From Faecalibacterium taiwanense (lineage in GTDB: Bacteria > Bacillota > Clostridia > Oscillospirales > Ruminococcaceae), in the NCBI RefSeq assembly GCF_036632915.2, contig NZ_CP155552.1, positions 2,891,390 through 2,955,389 of the forward strand: a stretch of 64,000 nt of DNA. The letters are read 5' to 3'. The notes under the pieces are model-generated. The model searched no databases, was not told the DNA's origin, and worked only from the letters and a program-made list of their open reading frames with translations. How positions within the stretch are numbered: position 1 is the stretch's first letter; each line of letters begins with the position of its first letter. Positions 16,285-27,649 of this stretch are shown here, one piece after another. The position numbers were made by a program, and so were the translations under genes.

Positions 16285-17797
16285 CTGAGCCTCCTGCCGA
16301 ACCTCCTGCACTGTGCCCGCCGATTTGCGCATTGCGCTGGCGCATGGTGGCACCTTCTTCGTAGCTGCTGGCTTTCAGCACGGCGTTTTTTCCGTACTTG
16401 TTCTTGATGCCCAGCATGGCTTGCTGGAGTTTTTTCTCCTTTTCCAGCTTCTTGGTGTCGGTGAAAAAGTCCACCTGATAGATGCCCTCGTCCGGCGTGA
16501 CCTTGTTGGCGTTGAGGGTGATACGCCGCACCGTCAGCGCTGGGTTAGTGATGCGCTCAAACAGCTTTGCGCTTTCGTTGATGATGGTGCTGCCCAGATT
16601 GGTAGGAGCATCAAACCGGACGGTGCCGTGGGCTGCCTTGGGGATAACTCTGCCGTAGCGGTCGGTCTGGGTCAGACCACGGTAGTCGCCCTTGTCCACA
16701 TTCTCCCGGTCGTAGCCTATCTCCAAGGTGATGGATTCCGTCACCAGCTTCTTTTCCGTGAGCCGGAACATCAGAATCTCTGCCATCTCCCGGACGATGA
16801 GTTTTGCCTTATCGTTGGGGTAGGGGCAGGTCAGCACCTGTCCCTCACTGATGCTGTTGGTGCTGGGCTTGTAGCTTTTGATCTGCTCCATGCCGCAGGG
16901 TTCGTAACCCCATGCGTGGTCGATGAGGATCTCTGCATCCACGCCAAAAATCTCATACAGACGATCTTCTCCGTGGATGGAAAACCGTGCCAAGTCCCCC
17001 ATGGTATAGATGCCGTGAGATTCCAGCCGCTTGACGGTGCCGGGACCGGTCATCCAGAAATCTGTCAGCGGGCGATGGTTCCACAGCAGATACCGGTAGG
17101 ACTGCTCGTCCAGCTCTGCAATGCGGACACCATCTTTGTCTGCCGGGATGTGCTTGGCCACGATGTCCATGGCCAGCTTTGCAAGGTAGAGGTTGGTGCC
17201 GATGCCTGCCGTTGCGGTGATGCCGGTGTTGTACAGCACTTCCCGCACCATGGTCATGGCAAGCTCGTGGGCGCTCATGTGGTAATAGGGCAGGTAGCCT
17301 GTCACATCAATAAAAACTTCGTCGATGGAGTATGGGTAGATGTCCGCCGGGGACACATATTTGAGATAGGTCTTGTAAATCTGGGTGGACACATCCAGAT
17401 ACCGCTGCATCCGGGGCGGCGCAACGATGTAGCTCAGCCCTAGCGTCGGGTCTGTGTTCAGGGCATTGGCATCAAAAGAGGTGCTGGCAAAGTGGTATTT
17501 TCCATCTTCTCCCCGGACTGCCTTTTTCTGCCGGATGGCAGTTTGCAGCCGCTGAGCGTTGACCTCCCGGACACGCTGAACGGCTTCAAACAGCCGTGCT
17601 CTGCCGGGTATCTTGTAGGCTTTCAGGGAGGGCGACACCGCAAGGCAGATGGTCTTTTCGGTGCGGGAGGCGTCTGCCACAACCAGATTGGTGGTCAGAG
17701 GGTCCAGATGACGGTCTACGCACTCCACCGAGGCATAGAAACTTTTCAGGTCGATTGCCAGATAGGTGCTTGCCAGATAGGTGCGCGGCGGTGCCAT
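16265..17797 (-). CDS. Y-family DNA polymerase (UmuC/UvrX-like)
   Basis: 510 residues. Catalytic motifs are intact: AIDLKSFYASVECVDR (first metal aspartate) and YSIDEVFIDVT (Asp-Glu pair). TATAGIGTNLYLAKLAMDIV and the little-finger region follow. The length and the extra loops match the UvrX/ImpB group of plasmid- and prophage-borne translesion polymerases rather than housekeeping DinB. Neighbours YolD and a small 95-residue protein form the usual cassette. Probably induced by DNA damage, though I see no clear LexA box. Confidence 0.9.
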   Translation of the reverse strand: MAPPRTYLASTYLAIDLKSFYASVECVDRHLDPLTTNLVVADASRTEKTICLAVSPSLKAYKIPGRARLFEAVQRVREVNAQRLQTAIRQKKAVRGEDGKYHFASTSFDANALNTDPTLGLSYIVAPPRMQRYLDVSTQIYKTYLKYVSPADIYPYSIDEVFIDVTGYLPYYHMSAHELAMTMVREVLYNTGITATAGIGTNLYLAKLAMDIVAKHIPADKDGVRIAELDEQSYRYLLWNHRPLTDFWMTGPGTVKRLESHGIYTMGDLARFSIHGEDRLYEIFGVDAEILIDHAWGYEPCGMEQIKSYKPSTNSISEGQVLTCPYPNDKAKLIVREMAEILMFRLTEKKLVTESITLEIGYDRENVDKGDYRGLTQTDRYGRVIPKAAHGTVRFDAPTNLGSTIINESAKLFERITNPALTVRRITLNANKVTPDEGIYQVDFFTDTKKLEKEKKLQQAMLGIKNKYGKNAVLKASSYEEGATMRQRNAQIGGHSAGGSAGGSDGKLQK

Positions 17798-17816
17798 GAT
17801 TCAGCCCTCCTTTGTG

Positions 17817-18104
17817 TTATTTGGTTTCCACCTCCACGAACCATCTGCCAAACCGGGATGGAAACCGTGGGTCGGAACGCTCGAAAAACAGGTGCCGCTC
17901 CTGTCCCTTTACCATTACAGTATAACAGTCACCGGACATATCGGCAATGGTATTTGCAGGGCGAAAGTCCCGCACCTGCTCGATGGGATATGTCCGGCCA
18001 TCGCCCCATGTGATCTGCCGGGGCTGCATATAGCCAGTCGCGTCAAAATCAGAGTTCACCTTCACATAGACCTTTTCCGTTTTGCGGCGGCAGTTCCGAT
18101 TCAT
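17817..18104 (-). CDS. Small protein upstream of the Y-family polymerase
   Basis: 95 residues with a beta-rich domain (VYVKVNSDFDATGYMQPRQI). No family I can name. It is 19 bp upstream of the polymerase on the same strand and very likely co-transcribed. Ribosome site aggagctg precedes the ATG. Confidence 0.6.
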   Translation of the reverse strand: MNRNCRRKTEKVYVKVNSDFDATGYMQPRQITWGDGRTYPIEQVRDFRPANTIADMSGDCYTVMVKGQERHLFFERSDPRFPSRFGRWFVEVETK

Positions 18105-18385
18105 TCCTCACAGCTCCTTTGCAAAATTTACCACAACTATTTATCTTATTATAATAAATCTTTACGCTGTTTTCAAGGCGAAATAGCTATTTGTTTGTGA
18201 TTCGGACAACAAAAAGATTTGTCCTGACTTTTGAATGGCTCAAAAAGACACATTCAATCCTTCTAAAGCATTAAATCTAACGTCTATAATGTTTTCCTTG
18301 ACAGATTTTTGCATTTCAAGCTGCGCAAAACGCAGAATTAGATATAAAAATATTCTTTTGTATGTAAAAAGCCTTCAAAATCAAC

Positions 18386-18414
18386 TTGAAACGCTTTTGT
18401 TGCAATGATACAAT
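18386..18414 (+). promoter_or_regulatory. Promoter of the sensory operon
   Basis: TTGAAA, 17-bp spacer, TACAAT. It leaves a leader of about 150 nt (18420-18570) containing a gcgg-acaga-ccgc hairpin and a ggtgt/acacc pairing. The remaining sequence between 18105 and 18385 is AT-rich with no gene. Confidence 0.65.
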
Positions 18415-18570
18415 AAAAATGTCACTTTATGGGAAAATCGGCGTATGCGCAGTGCGGACAGACCGCGAGCGTCGGAGTTCCTGTGGGGTGTGTAAAAATA
18501 GCTAAGGCAACACCGCGCTACTGCACCTGCGTGGTACTGCTTTCTGAAAATGTGAGGAAGATATATTTAT

Positions 18571-20483
18571 ATGATGAAAAAAATCTCCCGCCGCTCCTTT
18601 TTGCAGGCTTGCGGCATTGCAGCAGCCACAGCAGCGCTGACCGCCTGCGGCGGCGGCAAGGCTGAAGCCGACAAGAGCAGCAGCCAGAACGGCAAAATTC
18701 AGATCACCTTTTATCTGTGGGATCGCTCCATGATGAAAGAGCTTACGCCGTGGCTGGAAGAAAAGTTCCCGGAGTATGAGTTCCACTTCATTCAGGGCTT
18801 CAACACCATGGACTACTACCGCGATCTGCTGAACCGTGCGGAGCAGCTGCCGGATATCATCATCTGCCGCCGCTTCTCCCTGAACGATGCGGCTCCTCTG
18901 GCAGAGCACCTGATGGACCTGAGCACGACTGAGGTTGCAGGCACCTTCTATTCCAGCTACCTGAACAACAATCAGGAGCCGGACGGTGCGATCCGCTGGC
19001 TGCCCATGTGCGCCGAGGTGGACGGCACGGCAGCCAATGTTGATCTGTTTGCTCAGCACAACATCCCCCTGCCTACCAACTATGCCGAGTTCGTGGCGGC
19101 TATTGATGCCTTTGAAGCTATCGGCATCAAGGGCTATCAGGCAGACTGGCGGTATGACTACACCTGTCTGGAAACCATGCAGGGCAGTGCTATCCCGGAG
19201 CTGATGAGTCTGGAGGGCACCACATGGCGCATGAACTACGAGAGCGAGACCGAGGACGGCTCCACCGGTCTGGACGATGTGGTATGGCCGAAGGTCTTTG
19301 AAAAATATGAGCAGTTCCTCAAGGATGTGCGGGTGCAGCCCGGTGACGCTCGGTTGGAGTTGAACCCCATTGCCAAGCCTTTCTATGAGCGGCAGACCGC
19401 CATGATCCGCACCACCGCAGGCATAGCGGATGTAATGCCTGACCAGTACGGCTTTAACGCATCTATTCTGCCCTATTTCGGCGAGACTGCCAACGATAGC
19501 TGGCTGCTGACCTACCCCATGTGTCAGGCGGCAGTTTCCAGCACAGTAGCGCAGGACGAAGCAAAGCTGGCTGCTGTGCTGAAGGTACTTGAGGCTGTGT
19601 ACAGTGCAGAGGGTCAGAGCAAGATGGCTGGCGGTGCTGCTGTACTGTCTTATAACAAGGAGATCAATATTACCTCCTCCACTTCTCTGGAACATGTTGC
19701 GGATATCATCAGCGCAAATCATCTGTATATGCGTCTGGCCTCCACCGAGATCTTCCGCATTTCGGAAGATGTAGGACACAAGATGATGACCGGCGAATAC
19801 GATGCCAAGGCCGCATACGATGCGTTCAATGAGCAGCTGGTCACCCCAGAGCGGACCCCGAAGCCGAGGTGCTGTTCACCCAGAATACCGCATACTCCAT
19901 CGACATGACCAACCACGGCAGCGCTGCGGCTTCCTCGCTGATGAACGCCCTGCGCGCCACCTATGATGCGTCTATTGCAGTCGGCTATTCGCCGCTGGTG
20001 TCCACCTCCATCTACTGCGGCGAGTACAGCAAGCAGCAGATCTTGTGGGTGATGGCCGGCAACTACGCTGTCTCACAGGGGGAATATACCGGTGCAGAGC
20101 TGCGGCAGATGATGGAGTGGCTGGTAAACGTGAAGGACAACGGCGCAAACCCCATCCGGCACCGGAATTATATGCCCGTGACCAGCGGCATGGAATACAA
20201 GGTGACCGAATACGAGCAGGGCAAGTTCCGTCTGGAAGAGCTTACCATCAACGGTGCACCGCTGGACGACACCGCCACCTATACCGTATTTGTGGCGGGC
20301 ACTGATGTGTGGATAGAAAACGAGGTCTACTGCAACTGCCCCATGCCGGAGAACCTGAAAGCTAAGCGGACGGAATACGCCATTGAAGGGGCAGAAAGCC
20401 GCTCCTGCCTGAAGGATTCGCTGGCGGTCAGCAAGCAGTTCCCCGCCCCCTCCGAGTATCTGACCATTGTACAGGGAGAATAA
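18571..20483 (+). CDS. Solute-binding lipoprotein with 5'-nucleotidase-C-like tail, frameshifted
   Basis: Restored length about 637 residues. The N-terminus has RRSFLQACG and a lipobox-like LTAC, so an exported lipoprotein. Residues about 45-425 are an ABC-type extracellular solute-binding fold (QITFYLWDRSMMKELTPWLE). The tail (SQGEYTGAELRQMMEWL, YKVTEYEQGKFRLEELTING) resembles the 5'-nucleotidase C-terminal domain. The frame breaks at about 19851 (one G apparently missing in the codon after PE) and continues to 20483. No permease genes follow; instead there is a sensor kinase, so it probably works as a ligand receptor for signalling. Confidence 0.7.
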
Positions 20484-20487
20484 ACTC

Positions 20488-23033
20488 TTGAAAAATGAAA
20501 CTAAGATGCGGCCTGCGATAAAAAACCGTATCCTCGCAGTTTTGGCAGTGCTGCTGCTCGGCGTCAGTATTTTGACAAGCTACGTTGTCTTTACAGATTT
20601 CATGTCGCACACCATCTACGAGGAAAGCACTGCACACCTTACGGAGATCTACCATCAGGCAAACCAGACCCTTTACAATAAGGTATCCCTCAACTGGCGC
20701 GTCATGCGGATGTGGACACCTTATCTGGAAAGTGCGCAAAGCGATGCCGATGTCTGCGCTTTCCTTGCACAGGCAAAAGAAGAATACCATTTTACAGATT
20801 TTTTCTTCGTCTCACGGGATGGCTCCTATATCACGCTGGACGAAGAACGAGGCTATCTCGATCTGGGACGAATGCTGTCGCAGCTGGTTCTGGAGCAGCA
20901 GCCTATCGTGGCAAACTCGGTGGTACCGGACAAGCCGGAGATTATGGTGTTTGCAGTCCCCACGGAAAAAGGCAGCTATCAGGGCTTTGATTACGAGGCC
21001 ATTGCCGTCACCTACAACAACAAAGATCTGGTGGACTCCCTGAAGATCTCTGCCTTTGAGGGACACGGCAGCACCTTTGCCGTGCTGCCGGATGGCCGTG
21101 TGGTACTGGACAGCAGCAGTGAAGATATGCGCGGCGTGCACAACATCCTTGCCATGCTCAAAAATTCGGCTGGCTTTACGGACGAACAGATCACTGCCCT
21201 GCAAAAGGCTTTTGCCGCCGGGAAGCCCGGCAACCTTGAGTTTTCCATCAATGGCACCGGCTATTACATGGTTTACGGCTCAGCTTCTTTCCAGAACTGG
21301 ACGATCCTTGGCATAGCGCCTAAAGCTATCGTGAATGCCAACATGAACCGGCTGCAATACACCACCATGGCTGTGATAACCGGCATCGTGGGGATACTGG
21401 CCGTTACTATCTTACTGCTGGTGGTACAGAACAACCGGCAGAAGCTGCGGAAAAAGGATCAGCAGCTACTGGCGCGCGAGGAGTTGTTCTCGAATCTTTC
21501 TCGCAATGTGGACGATGTGTTCCTGATGATCGACACCGAAACCAGCAAGGTGGAATACGTCAGTCCCAATGTCCAGCGCATTCTGGGCATTTCCCCGAAG
21601 CGGTGCAAGAGGATTTTCACGTCCTATACTCTGCTGGAGACGATAATTGCGCACCGCAGCTGGAAAACCTGATGCAGATGGAGCAGGGCGTTCAGCAGGA
21701 ATGGGATCGAGACTTTATCCATCAGGAGACCGGCGAGTCCCGCTATATCCATGTGACCGGCTTTATCAATGATGTGCAGGGCGCAAAAAAGTGCATCGTG
21801 GATCTGTCTGACCGCACAGGCGAGCACCAGACCACGCTGGCTGTGGAAGCCGCGCTGGAAGTAGCCGAAAAGGCCAGCAAAGCCAAGACGGACTTCCTTT
21901 CCAACATGAGCCACGATATCCGCACCCCCATGAATGCTATCATCGGCATTACCACTCTGATGAAAAACGAGCTGCACGAGCCGGAAAAGCTGGCCGAGCA
22001 TCTGGGCAAGCTGGAAACATCCGGCCAGCTTCTGCTGGGCATCATCAACGATATTCTGGATATGAGCCGGATTGAGAGCGGCAAGACTACCCTGAATGTG
22101 GAAAAGATGAACCTGCCCCAGCAGGTCAGCCAGCTGGACAGCGTTATTCGCCAGCAGGCAAGCCAGCGCCGCCAGACCTTTACGGTAAACACCCTTGTGC
22201 AGCACGAAAACGTACTGGCCGACCCCAACCGCCTAAATCAGGTGCTGATGAACATCCTCTCCAACGCGGTCAAGTACACGCCCACCGGTGGGTACATCCG
22301 GCTGGATGTAGATGAGCTCACCCATACCGAGCATTACGCCAAATACCGCTTTGTGGTGCAGGATAACGGCATCGGCATGAGCGAGGAGTTCCAAAAGACC
22401 CTTTTTGAACCCTTTACCCGCGAGGAAAAATCCGGCACCAACAAGGTGCAGGGCACCGGCCTTGGCATGGCTATCACCAAGAGCATCGTAGACCTGATGG
22501 GCGGCTCCATCAGCGTGGAGAGTGCCACCGGCAAGGGCACCCGCTTTGAGGTCGTGCTGGAATTCCCCATTGATGCCGAGGCAGACACGGCACAAAAGGC
22601 GCAGGAGCTGCCGGAGGAAACAGAAGACACTTCTCCCCTGTGCGGCATGAAGTTCCTCTGCGCCGAGGATAACGCCCTCAACGCCGAAATTTTGCAGATG
22701 CTGCTGGAGACCAAGGGAGCCAGCTGCACCATCTGCTCCAACGGTCAGGAGATCGTGGATGCGTTTGTCCGCGTCAAGCCCGGCGAGTATGACATGATCC
22801 TGATGGATGTGCAGATGCCGGTGATGGACGGCCTCGAAGCCGCCCGCCGCATCCGCAGCAGCGAAAACCCGCTGGGCCAGGTCATCCCCATCCTCGCCAT
22901 GACGGCAAACGCCTTTTTGGAAGATATGCAGAAGAGCAAGGAAGCCGGGATGGACGAGCATCTGTCCAAGCCCGTGGACATCGACGCGCTGGAACAGGCC
23001 GTCAAGCGCTTCCGCGTTACCCCCCGAAAATAA
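20488..23033 (+). CDS. Hybrid sensor histidine kinase, frameshifted
   Basis: Restored length about 848 residues. Order: membrane helix near the N-terminus, extracellular Cache-like sensor of about 270 residues, second helix (GIVGILAVTILLLVV), PAS-like domain, HisKA with phospho-acceptor His in SNMSHDIRTPMNAIIGI, HATPase (NGIGMSEEFQ, GTGLGMAITKSIVDLMGG) and a C-terminal receiver with Asp in MILMDVQMPVMDG. The frame breaks in the CCCC run at 21593-21596, where one C appears missing. A TTG at 20488 or an ATG at 20506 starts it, just after the binding-protein gene. Likely senses the binding protein loaded with ligand. Confidence 0.75.
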
Positions 23034-23147
23034 ATAGTGGAATCGCACGGTTTCGCAGATGACCGACACCCACGACCTAGCAGGGCCGCCCATTTGCGGC
23101 CCAGCTCTTTTTTGTGAGAGAGCAATCATAATGAATCAAAGTATTGG

Positions 23148-25102
23148 ATGGTATTGCGTATGGAACAACAGCCAAATAAAATCCAGCCTATGTTGCTATC
23201 GGCACTTGCCCAATTGAGCGCCTGCCTGATCGTCTGGAATTTTCATATTCCAAATCCAAATATCGTGCTTTTTGTTGTTCTTTCTGCTGTGCTCGTGAAA
23301 TACGGCTATGCAGCAGGAATCGTAAGCGGCCTCATTGCATTCCTATACTCCGCGTTTTTCTTTTCTACCGACCACAGCTTTTTCTTTACACCTCTTTGAA
23401 CCTTCATAAGCTCATTGTGATCGGCCTTGGTATTGCTGCGAACATTCTGCTGATCGGTCGCCTGCCAAGGCAGGTCGAGCGCTCTAGCATGGAAAAGGCG
23501 CAGGCCGAAGCCGAGGAAAAGCTTCAGGAAACAACAGAGAGCTACCGTGCAAAACTTTACCACGATGTCTTGACTGGCGCATACAACCGCCGCTATTATG
23601 AAGATATCGCATCCCGTATCGTCGGCCCTGCAGGCATCGCGCTGATGGATGTGGACGATTTCAAAATCTGCAACGACACCTATGGACATTACGCCGGAGA
23701 TATGGCACTGGAAACTGCGGCAAATGCCATCCGCTCCTGCATCCGAAACGCCGACCTGCTCATCCGCTACGGCGGGGATGAATTTCTGCTGGTGCTGCCC
23801 GGCATTCCGAGCGACATCCTGCAAGCCAAGCTGGAGCAGATCAGAGCCGCCGTGCAGCAGGCTGCTGTACCCGGCTATTCGCATTTTCGCCTCTCACTGA
23901 GCATCGGCGGAACGATGCAGGCCATCACCGACCCGATGGAGAATGCGGTCCGCCGGGCAGACCGGCTGATGTATCAGGCAAAGGGCAGCAAGCGTTCGGT
24001 CGTGGTTGAACTCCCCGAAAACGCACTGACCGCACAGGAAGAACTGGTGGAGGAGAAGCCGCAGATCCTTCTTGTGGACGACTCTGAAATGAACCGCCTC
24101 ATCCTGACCGAGATTCTGCAAGGCGACTACCGTATTCTGGAAGCAAAAGATGGCCGGGAATGTATGGATGCCTTGCAGGCTGAAGCCGGGAATCTTGTGC
24201 TAGTGTTGCTGGACATCAATATGCCGGTCATGGACGGTTTCGAGGTACTCAAGGCTATGAACGCCAACCACACCATCGAGGACATCCCGGTCATCATGAT
24301 CTCCAGTGATGACTCTGACGCTGCAATTCGGAAGTCCTATGAACTAGGCGCAAGTGATTATGTCAATCGACCTTTCGATGCTCGTATCGTCTACCGCCGC
24401 GTGACCAACACCATCAAGCTGTACGCCAAGCAGCGGCGGCTGGTGCAGATGGTGTCAGACCAGATCCGCGCTCGTGAAAATAATACGGATATGCTGGTGG
24501 GTGTACTGAGCCATATCGTAGAGTTCCGCAACGGCGAAAGCGGTGCTCATGTGCGGCATATCCGTATCATTACAGAAATGCTGCTCCACCGTCTATTGGA
24601 GATCAGCAGCAACTACTCGATTTCTGCAGAACAGCAGGATATGATCCCGCTGGCCTCCGCTCTGCACGATATCGGCAAGATCGGCATTGACGAAAAAATC
24701 CTCAACAAACCCGGCAAGCTGACCCCGGCGGAATTTGAGGCCATGAAGACCCACAGTATGCTGGGAGCCGAGATGCTGCATGATCTGGATGAATTTGCCG
24801 AGCAGCCGTTGCTGCAAACCGCCTACGAGATTGCCCGCTGACATCACGAACGCTGGGATGGCCGGGGCTACCCGGATGGACTGAAGGGCGATGAGATCCC
24901 CATCAGCGCACAACTGGTCTCGCTGGCCGATGTGTACGATGCACTGACCAGCGAACGCTGCTATAAGAAAGCGTTTTCCCACGAAAAAGCCGTGCAGATG
25001 ATCCTGAACGGCGAGTGCGGAGCGTTCAACCCGCTGCTAATGCAATGCCTGACAGATATGCAGTCCAAGTTGAAAGAAGAACTGCACCAGCGTCTTGAAT
25101 GA
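23148..25102 (+). CDS. GGDEF-REC-HD-GYP signalling protein, frameshift and in-frame stop
   Basis: Restored length about 650 residues: N-terminal membrane helices, a GGDEF domain with intact RYGGDEF, a receiver domain (LLDINMPVMDG), and an HD-GYP phosphodiesterase domain (ASALHDIGKIGIDEKIL ... HERWDGRGYPDGL). Having cyclic-di-GMP synthase and hydrolase modules together is known, but with a receiver between them is less usual. The frame breaks in a T-run at about 23387. A TGA at 24839-24841 interrupts the HD-GYP domain in frame, just before HHERWDG. After it the frame is open to 25102. Confidence 0.7.
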
Positions 25103-25115
25103 TTTGCAATAAGTA

Positions 25116-25152
25116 AACAAGGCCACCCGTCATTCCGACAGGTGGCCTTGTT
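25116..25152 (+). terminator. Terminator of the sensory operon
   Basis: Perfect 12-bp stem aacaaggccacc / ggtggccttgtt, 14 bp after the last stop codon. Confidence 0.75.
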
Positions 25153-25212
25153 GCGTTTAAACCCGCAAAATGATTTTACTGTGACAGTTCAAATTGCGGA
25201 CTGAAAGGACGC

Positions 25213-25340
25213 ATAGCTTACGCAAGCAATGTTTTCGTCTATACAAAAACACTTTTTGCGTTGCAAAATGCTTGTTGGGGGAATGCCCCAAGCCCCTTTG
25301 ATCTGCATTTTCCAATGCAGGCTGCGCATCCCTTCGGGAC
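25213..25340. repeat. Dispersed two-hairpin element, copy 1
   Basis: Shares TGCAAAATGCTTGTTGGG and AGGCTGCGCAT blocks with 41640-41772. Two adjacent hairpins: TTGGGG-gaatg-CCCCAA (25275-25291) and CTGCATT-ttcc-AATGCAG (25303-25320). Stems differ between copies but remain paired. Possible structured RNA or protein-binding element carried by ICEs. Confidence 0.55.
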
Positions 25341-25345
25341 GCTTT

Positions 25346-25471
25346 TTATCCGGTGATGTGCTCCGGGTCGTTGAGGACTTGTATGAGGTGAGAAGCGGCT
25401 TCTGCCAGAGAAGCATACTTCATCTGTTCCGGGACAGGCGCATCCAGAAACGAAATGCCCCATTCCTGCAT
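25346..25471 (-). pseudogene. Short ICE-type coding remnant
   Basis: A 41-residue frame (MQEWGISFLDAPVPEQMKYA...) ends at 25346 next to the hairpin element. It looks like the C-terminus of a conserved mobile-element protein but no upstream domain or ribosome site is present. Family not recognised. The flanks (25153-25212 and 25472-25689) hold nothing else I can support. Confidence 0.35.
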
Positions 25472-25689
25472 ACAGAAAAAGCTAATTTGAACAAGCTACG
25501 CGGGATGCAGCATAGAAAAGTGGCTCATCGAGCGTATAGACGATAAATGCGAAAGCAAATACGACCAGTACACACAATTGTTTTCAAGATTGGCGAAAGA
25601 TATTAACACTTTAGCTAAAGCATGATAGCATATAAAGGGGATTTTTTGTTTTCAAAAGTGGTTGTTCCTTTTACTAAGCATGTTTTTGA

Positions 25690-25855
25690 GATGCCGCTGC
25701 TGAGGCAAAGACCCATTCAGTCAGCCTACGGCTGACAGCTTCCTCACAAATGGGAAACCTTTTGAGATGGCACAAAGCGCAAGCTTTTCCCTTAGGGAAA
25801 GGTAGCAATTGCGAAGCAAATGACGAAAGAAGTTTCCGCCCTCAGTCGGTATTAG
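25690..25855. repeat. Degenerate MITE-like palindromic element
   Basis: Contains hairpins gtcagcc-tac-ggctgac (25720-25736) and ttttccc-tta-gggaaa, and a plan similar to the element at 586-719, but without exact terminal repeats. Lies just upstream of the AT-rich RiPP cluster. Confidence 0.4.
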
Positions 25856-25929
25856 TTGCTGACCCAAAGGGATAACCACTTTTTAAAAGTCGCCGAATAT
25901 TATTTTAAAAACAAAGTCGGTTTATCATC

Positions 25930-27573
25930 ATGAAAAGAATCTTTCAATTTTCCCATTGCACATTGCATCTTTACCGAAAAAAGATTATCCTTTTTTCTGT
26001 TCTCAGCATAGGATCTTCGTTAATATCCCTCTTTAACACTTTGTTGTCCGGTCGATTTATTGACTTTTTGGCTTCGCCTAATTGCGTGGAATGGAAACCT
26101 CAACTATGCTACTATTGTATTCTTTTCTTGGCGACTATTATGATAAGTTTTGCGATATCTTTTGCACTCGGGCGAATACGCGAAAAACTTCATACAATGG
26201 TAAGCTACAATATAAACAGACAAATGCTCGTCCACATCCAGCAGATCCCTTTTTCCAAAACTTTTTTTGGACAGTTCACGCATTACTCAGCAACTTCAAA
26301 CTGATTCCAATGAAATCGCTTCATATTGCATAAACGTGATACAAAATGTTCCTGTAAGTTCGGTACGGCTTATTACGGTGAGCGTTATAACATATCAAAT
26401 CAACAAAACAGTATTCGGTATATTACTTATACTAGCTGCACTTTATATCGTCTTCTTTGAAATATTCAAGGGCAAACTATATAATACCACAAGGGAATTC
26501 AAAAACGAGCAAGCCCTGTTCTTTTCTAAAGCACAGGAGCAATTGCGTTATATTAAATTTGTCAAAAGGCACGGGTTGATAGATGTATTTATAAATCGAG
26601 TGGACTTAGCATTTCAATCTCTTTTCAAGACGGCTATGCACGCTCAAATTTTTCAATATATTTTTTCTGGTATTGATTCAATGCTTTTGGCTTTAAGCCA
26701 AATCGGTTTATTCCTTGTAGGAGGTGTAGCCGTACTAAATGGAGAAATGTCTATCGGCGGTTTTACGACAATCAATGTTTATTTCTCTTCTGCATTGGGA
26801 TGTATTAGATATTTTTTTCACTTACTTCCTCTACACAAAATGCATTGGTATCTTTAAACCGTTTGATGGATGTTGCTAAGATGCAATCCGAATCCGACGG
26901 AAAACAAATTGTGTCAAACATCAAGGCTATATACCTACAAGACATATCATTGAGTTTTGACAAACCAGTCTTAAAGTCTTTTAGTGCAGCGTTTTATAAA
27001 GGAAATATATATGCCTTGTGTGGTGATAATGGTACTGGAAAATCCTCGGTATTACATTTAGTTGCAGGGCTGTATAATAATCTTTATGGCGGTAACATTT
27101 ACTTCGACGATTTTGACATCAAGAAATTAAATATGAATTTTTTGAGAAAATCTCTTATTGGCTTTGTTGAGCAGGAGCCGCAGCTTCTCGCAGACAAAAT
27201 CATTTCAAATTTGTATCCATATAACATTAATGAAAATTACGAACCTGAAGAAATCGACGCTGCAATATATTATATTAACAAACTTGGAATGAATGACTGG
27301 CTAGATAAATGTTGTGATGGTTTGAACACATATATAAATGAAAAAAGTGATAATATTTCGGGAGGGGAAAAGCAAAAATTGTCTATTATTCGCGAATTGC
27401 TAAAAAAGCCTCTTGTGCTATTATTGGATGAGCCAACTTCAGCTATGGATGCAGATAGTATAAATACTTTCTTTGAGTTGCTGAATGCGATAAAAAACGA
27501 TACAATTATTATAATTGCCACACATGATTCAAGAGCTTTACATTACTGTGATTCCATTGTACCATTAAAATAA
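25930..27573 (+). CDS. ABC exporter (permease-ATPase fusion), frameshifted
   Basis: Restored length about 547 residues: N-terminal transmembrane domain with about six helices, then an ATPase with Walker A GDNGTGKSS, signature ISGGEKQKLS, Walker B VLLLDEPTSAMD and the switch histidine in ATHDSRAL. There is no N-terminal peptidase C39 domain, so leader cleavage must be done elsewhere. The frame breaks at about 26270 (T7GG, one G too many) and in a T7 run at 26812-26818 (one T too few). AT-rich like the following genes. Probable exporter of the modified peptide encoded at 27721. Confidence 0.75.
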
Positions 27574-27649
27574 TTACTTGTCTTTTTGGGCGACAAACCA
27601 CAATTCTTCTGCGAAAGTGAATGCCGAATTTAACGCGATAGACATCCAT

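Larger units (their letters stand above)
9014..18104. mobile_element. Integrase module of an integrated element (left end)
   Basis: From the tRNA attachment region rightwards: tyrosine integrase, excisionase-like protein, MazF-like toxin, two ParB-domain proteins, zinc-ribbon proteins, two XRE regulators, YolD and Y-family polymerase. This gene set is typical of the regulatory end of an integrated plasmid, phage or ICE. The right boundary is not visible; I stop at the last gene that fits. It may be the end of the same ICE whose transfer genes occur further right, or a separate element. Confidence 0.45.

Noticed and set aside
24839..24841. Selenocysteine at the TGA in the HD-GYP gene
   Set aside because: The position is not a catalytic Cys in the family and no selenocysteine insertion hairpin is apparent after it.
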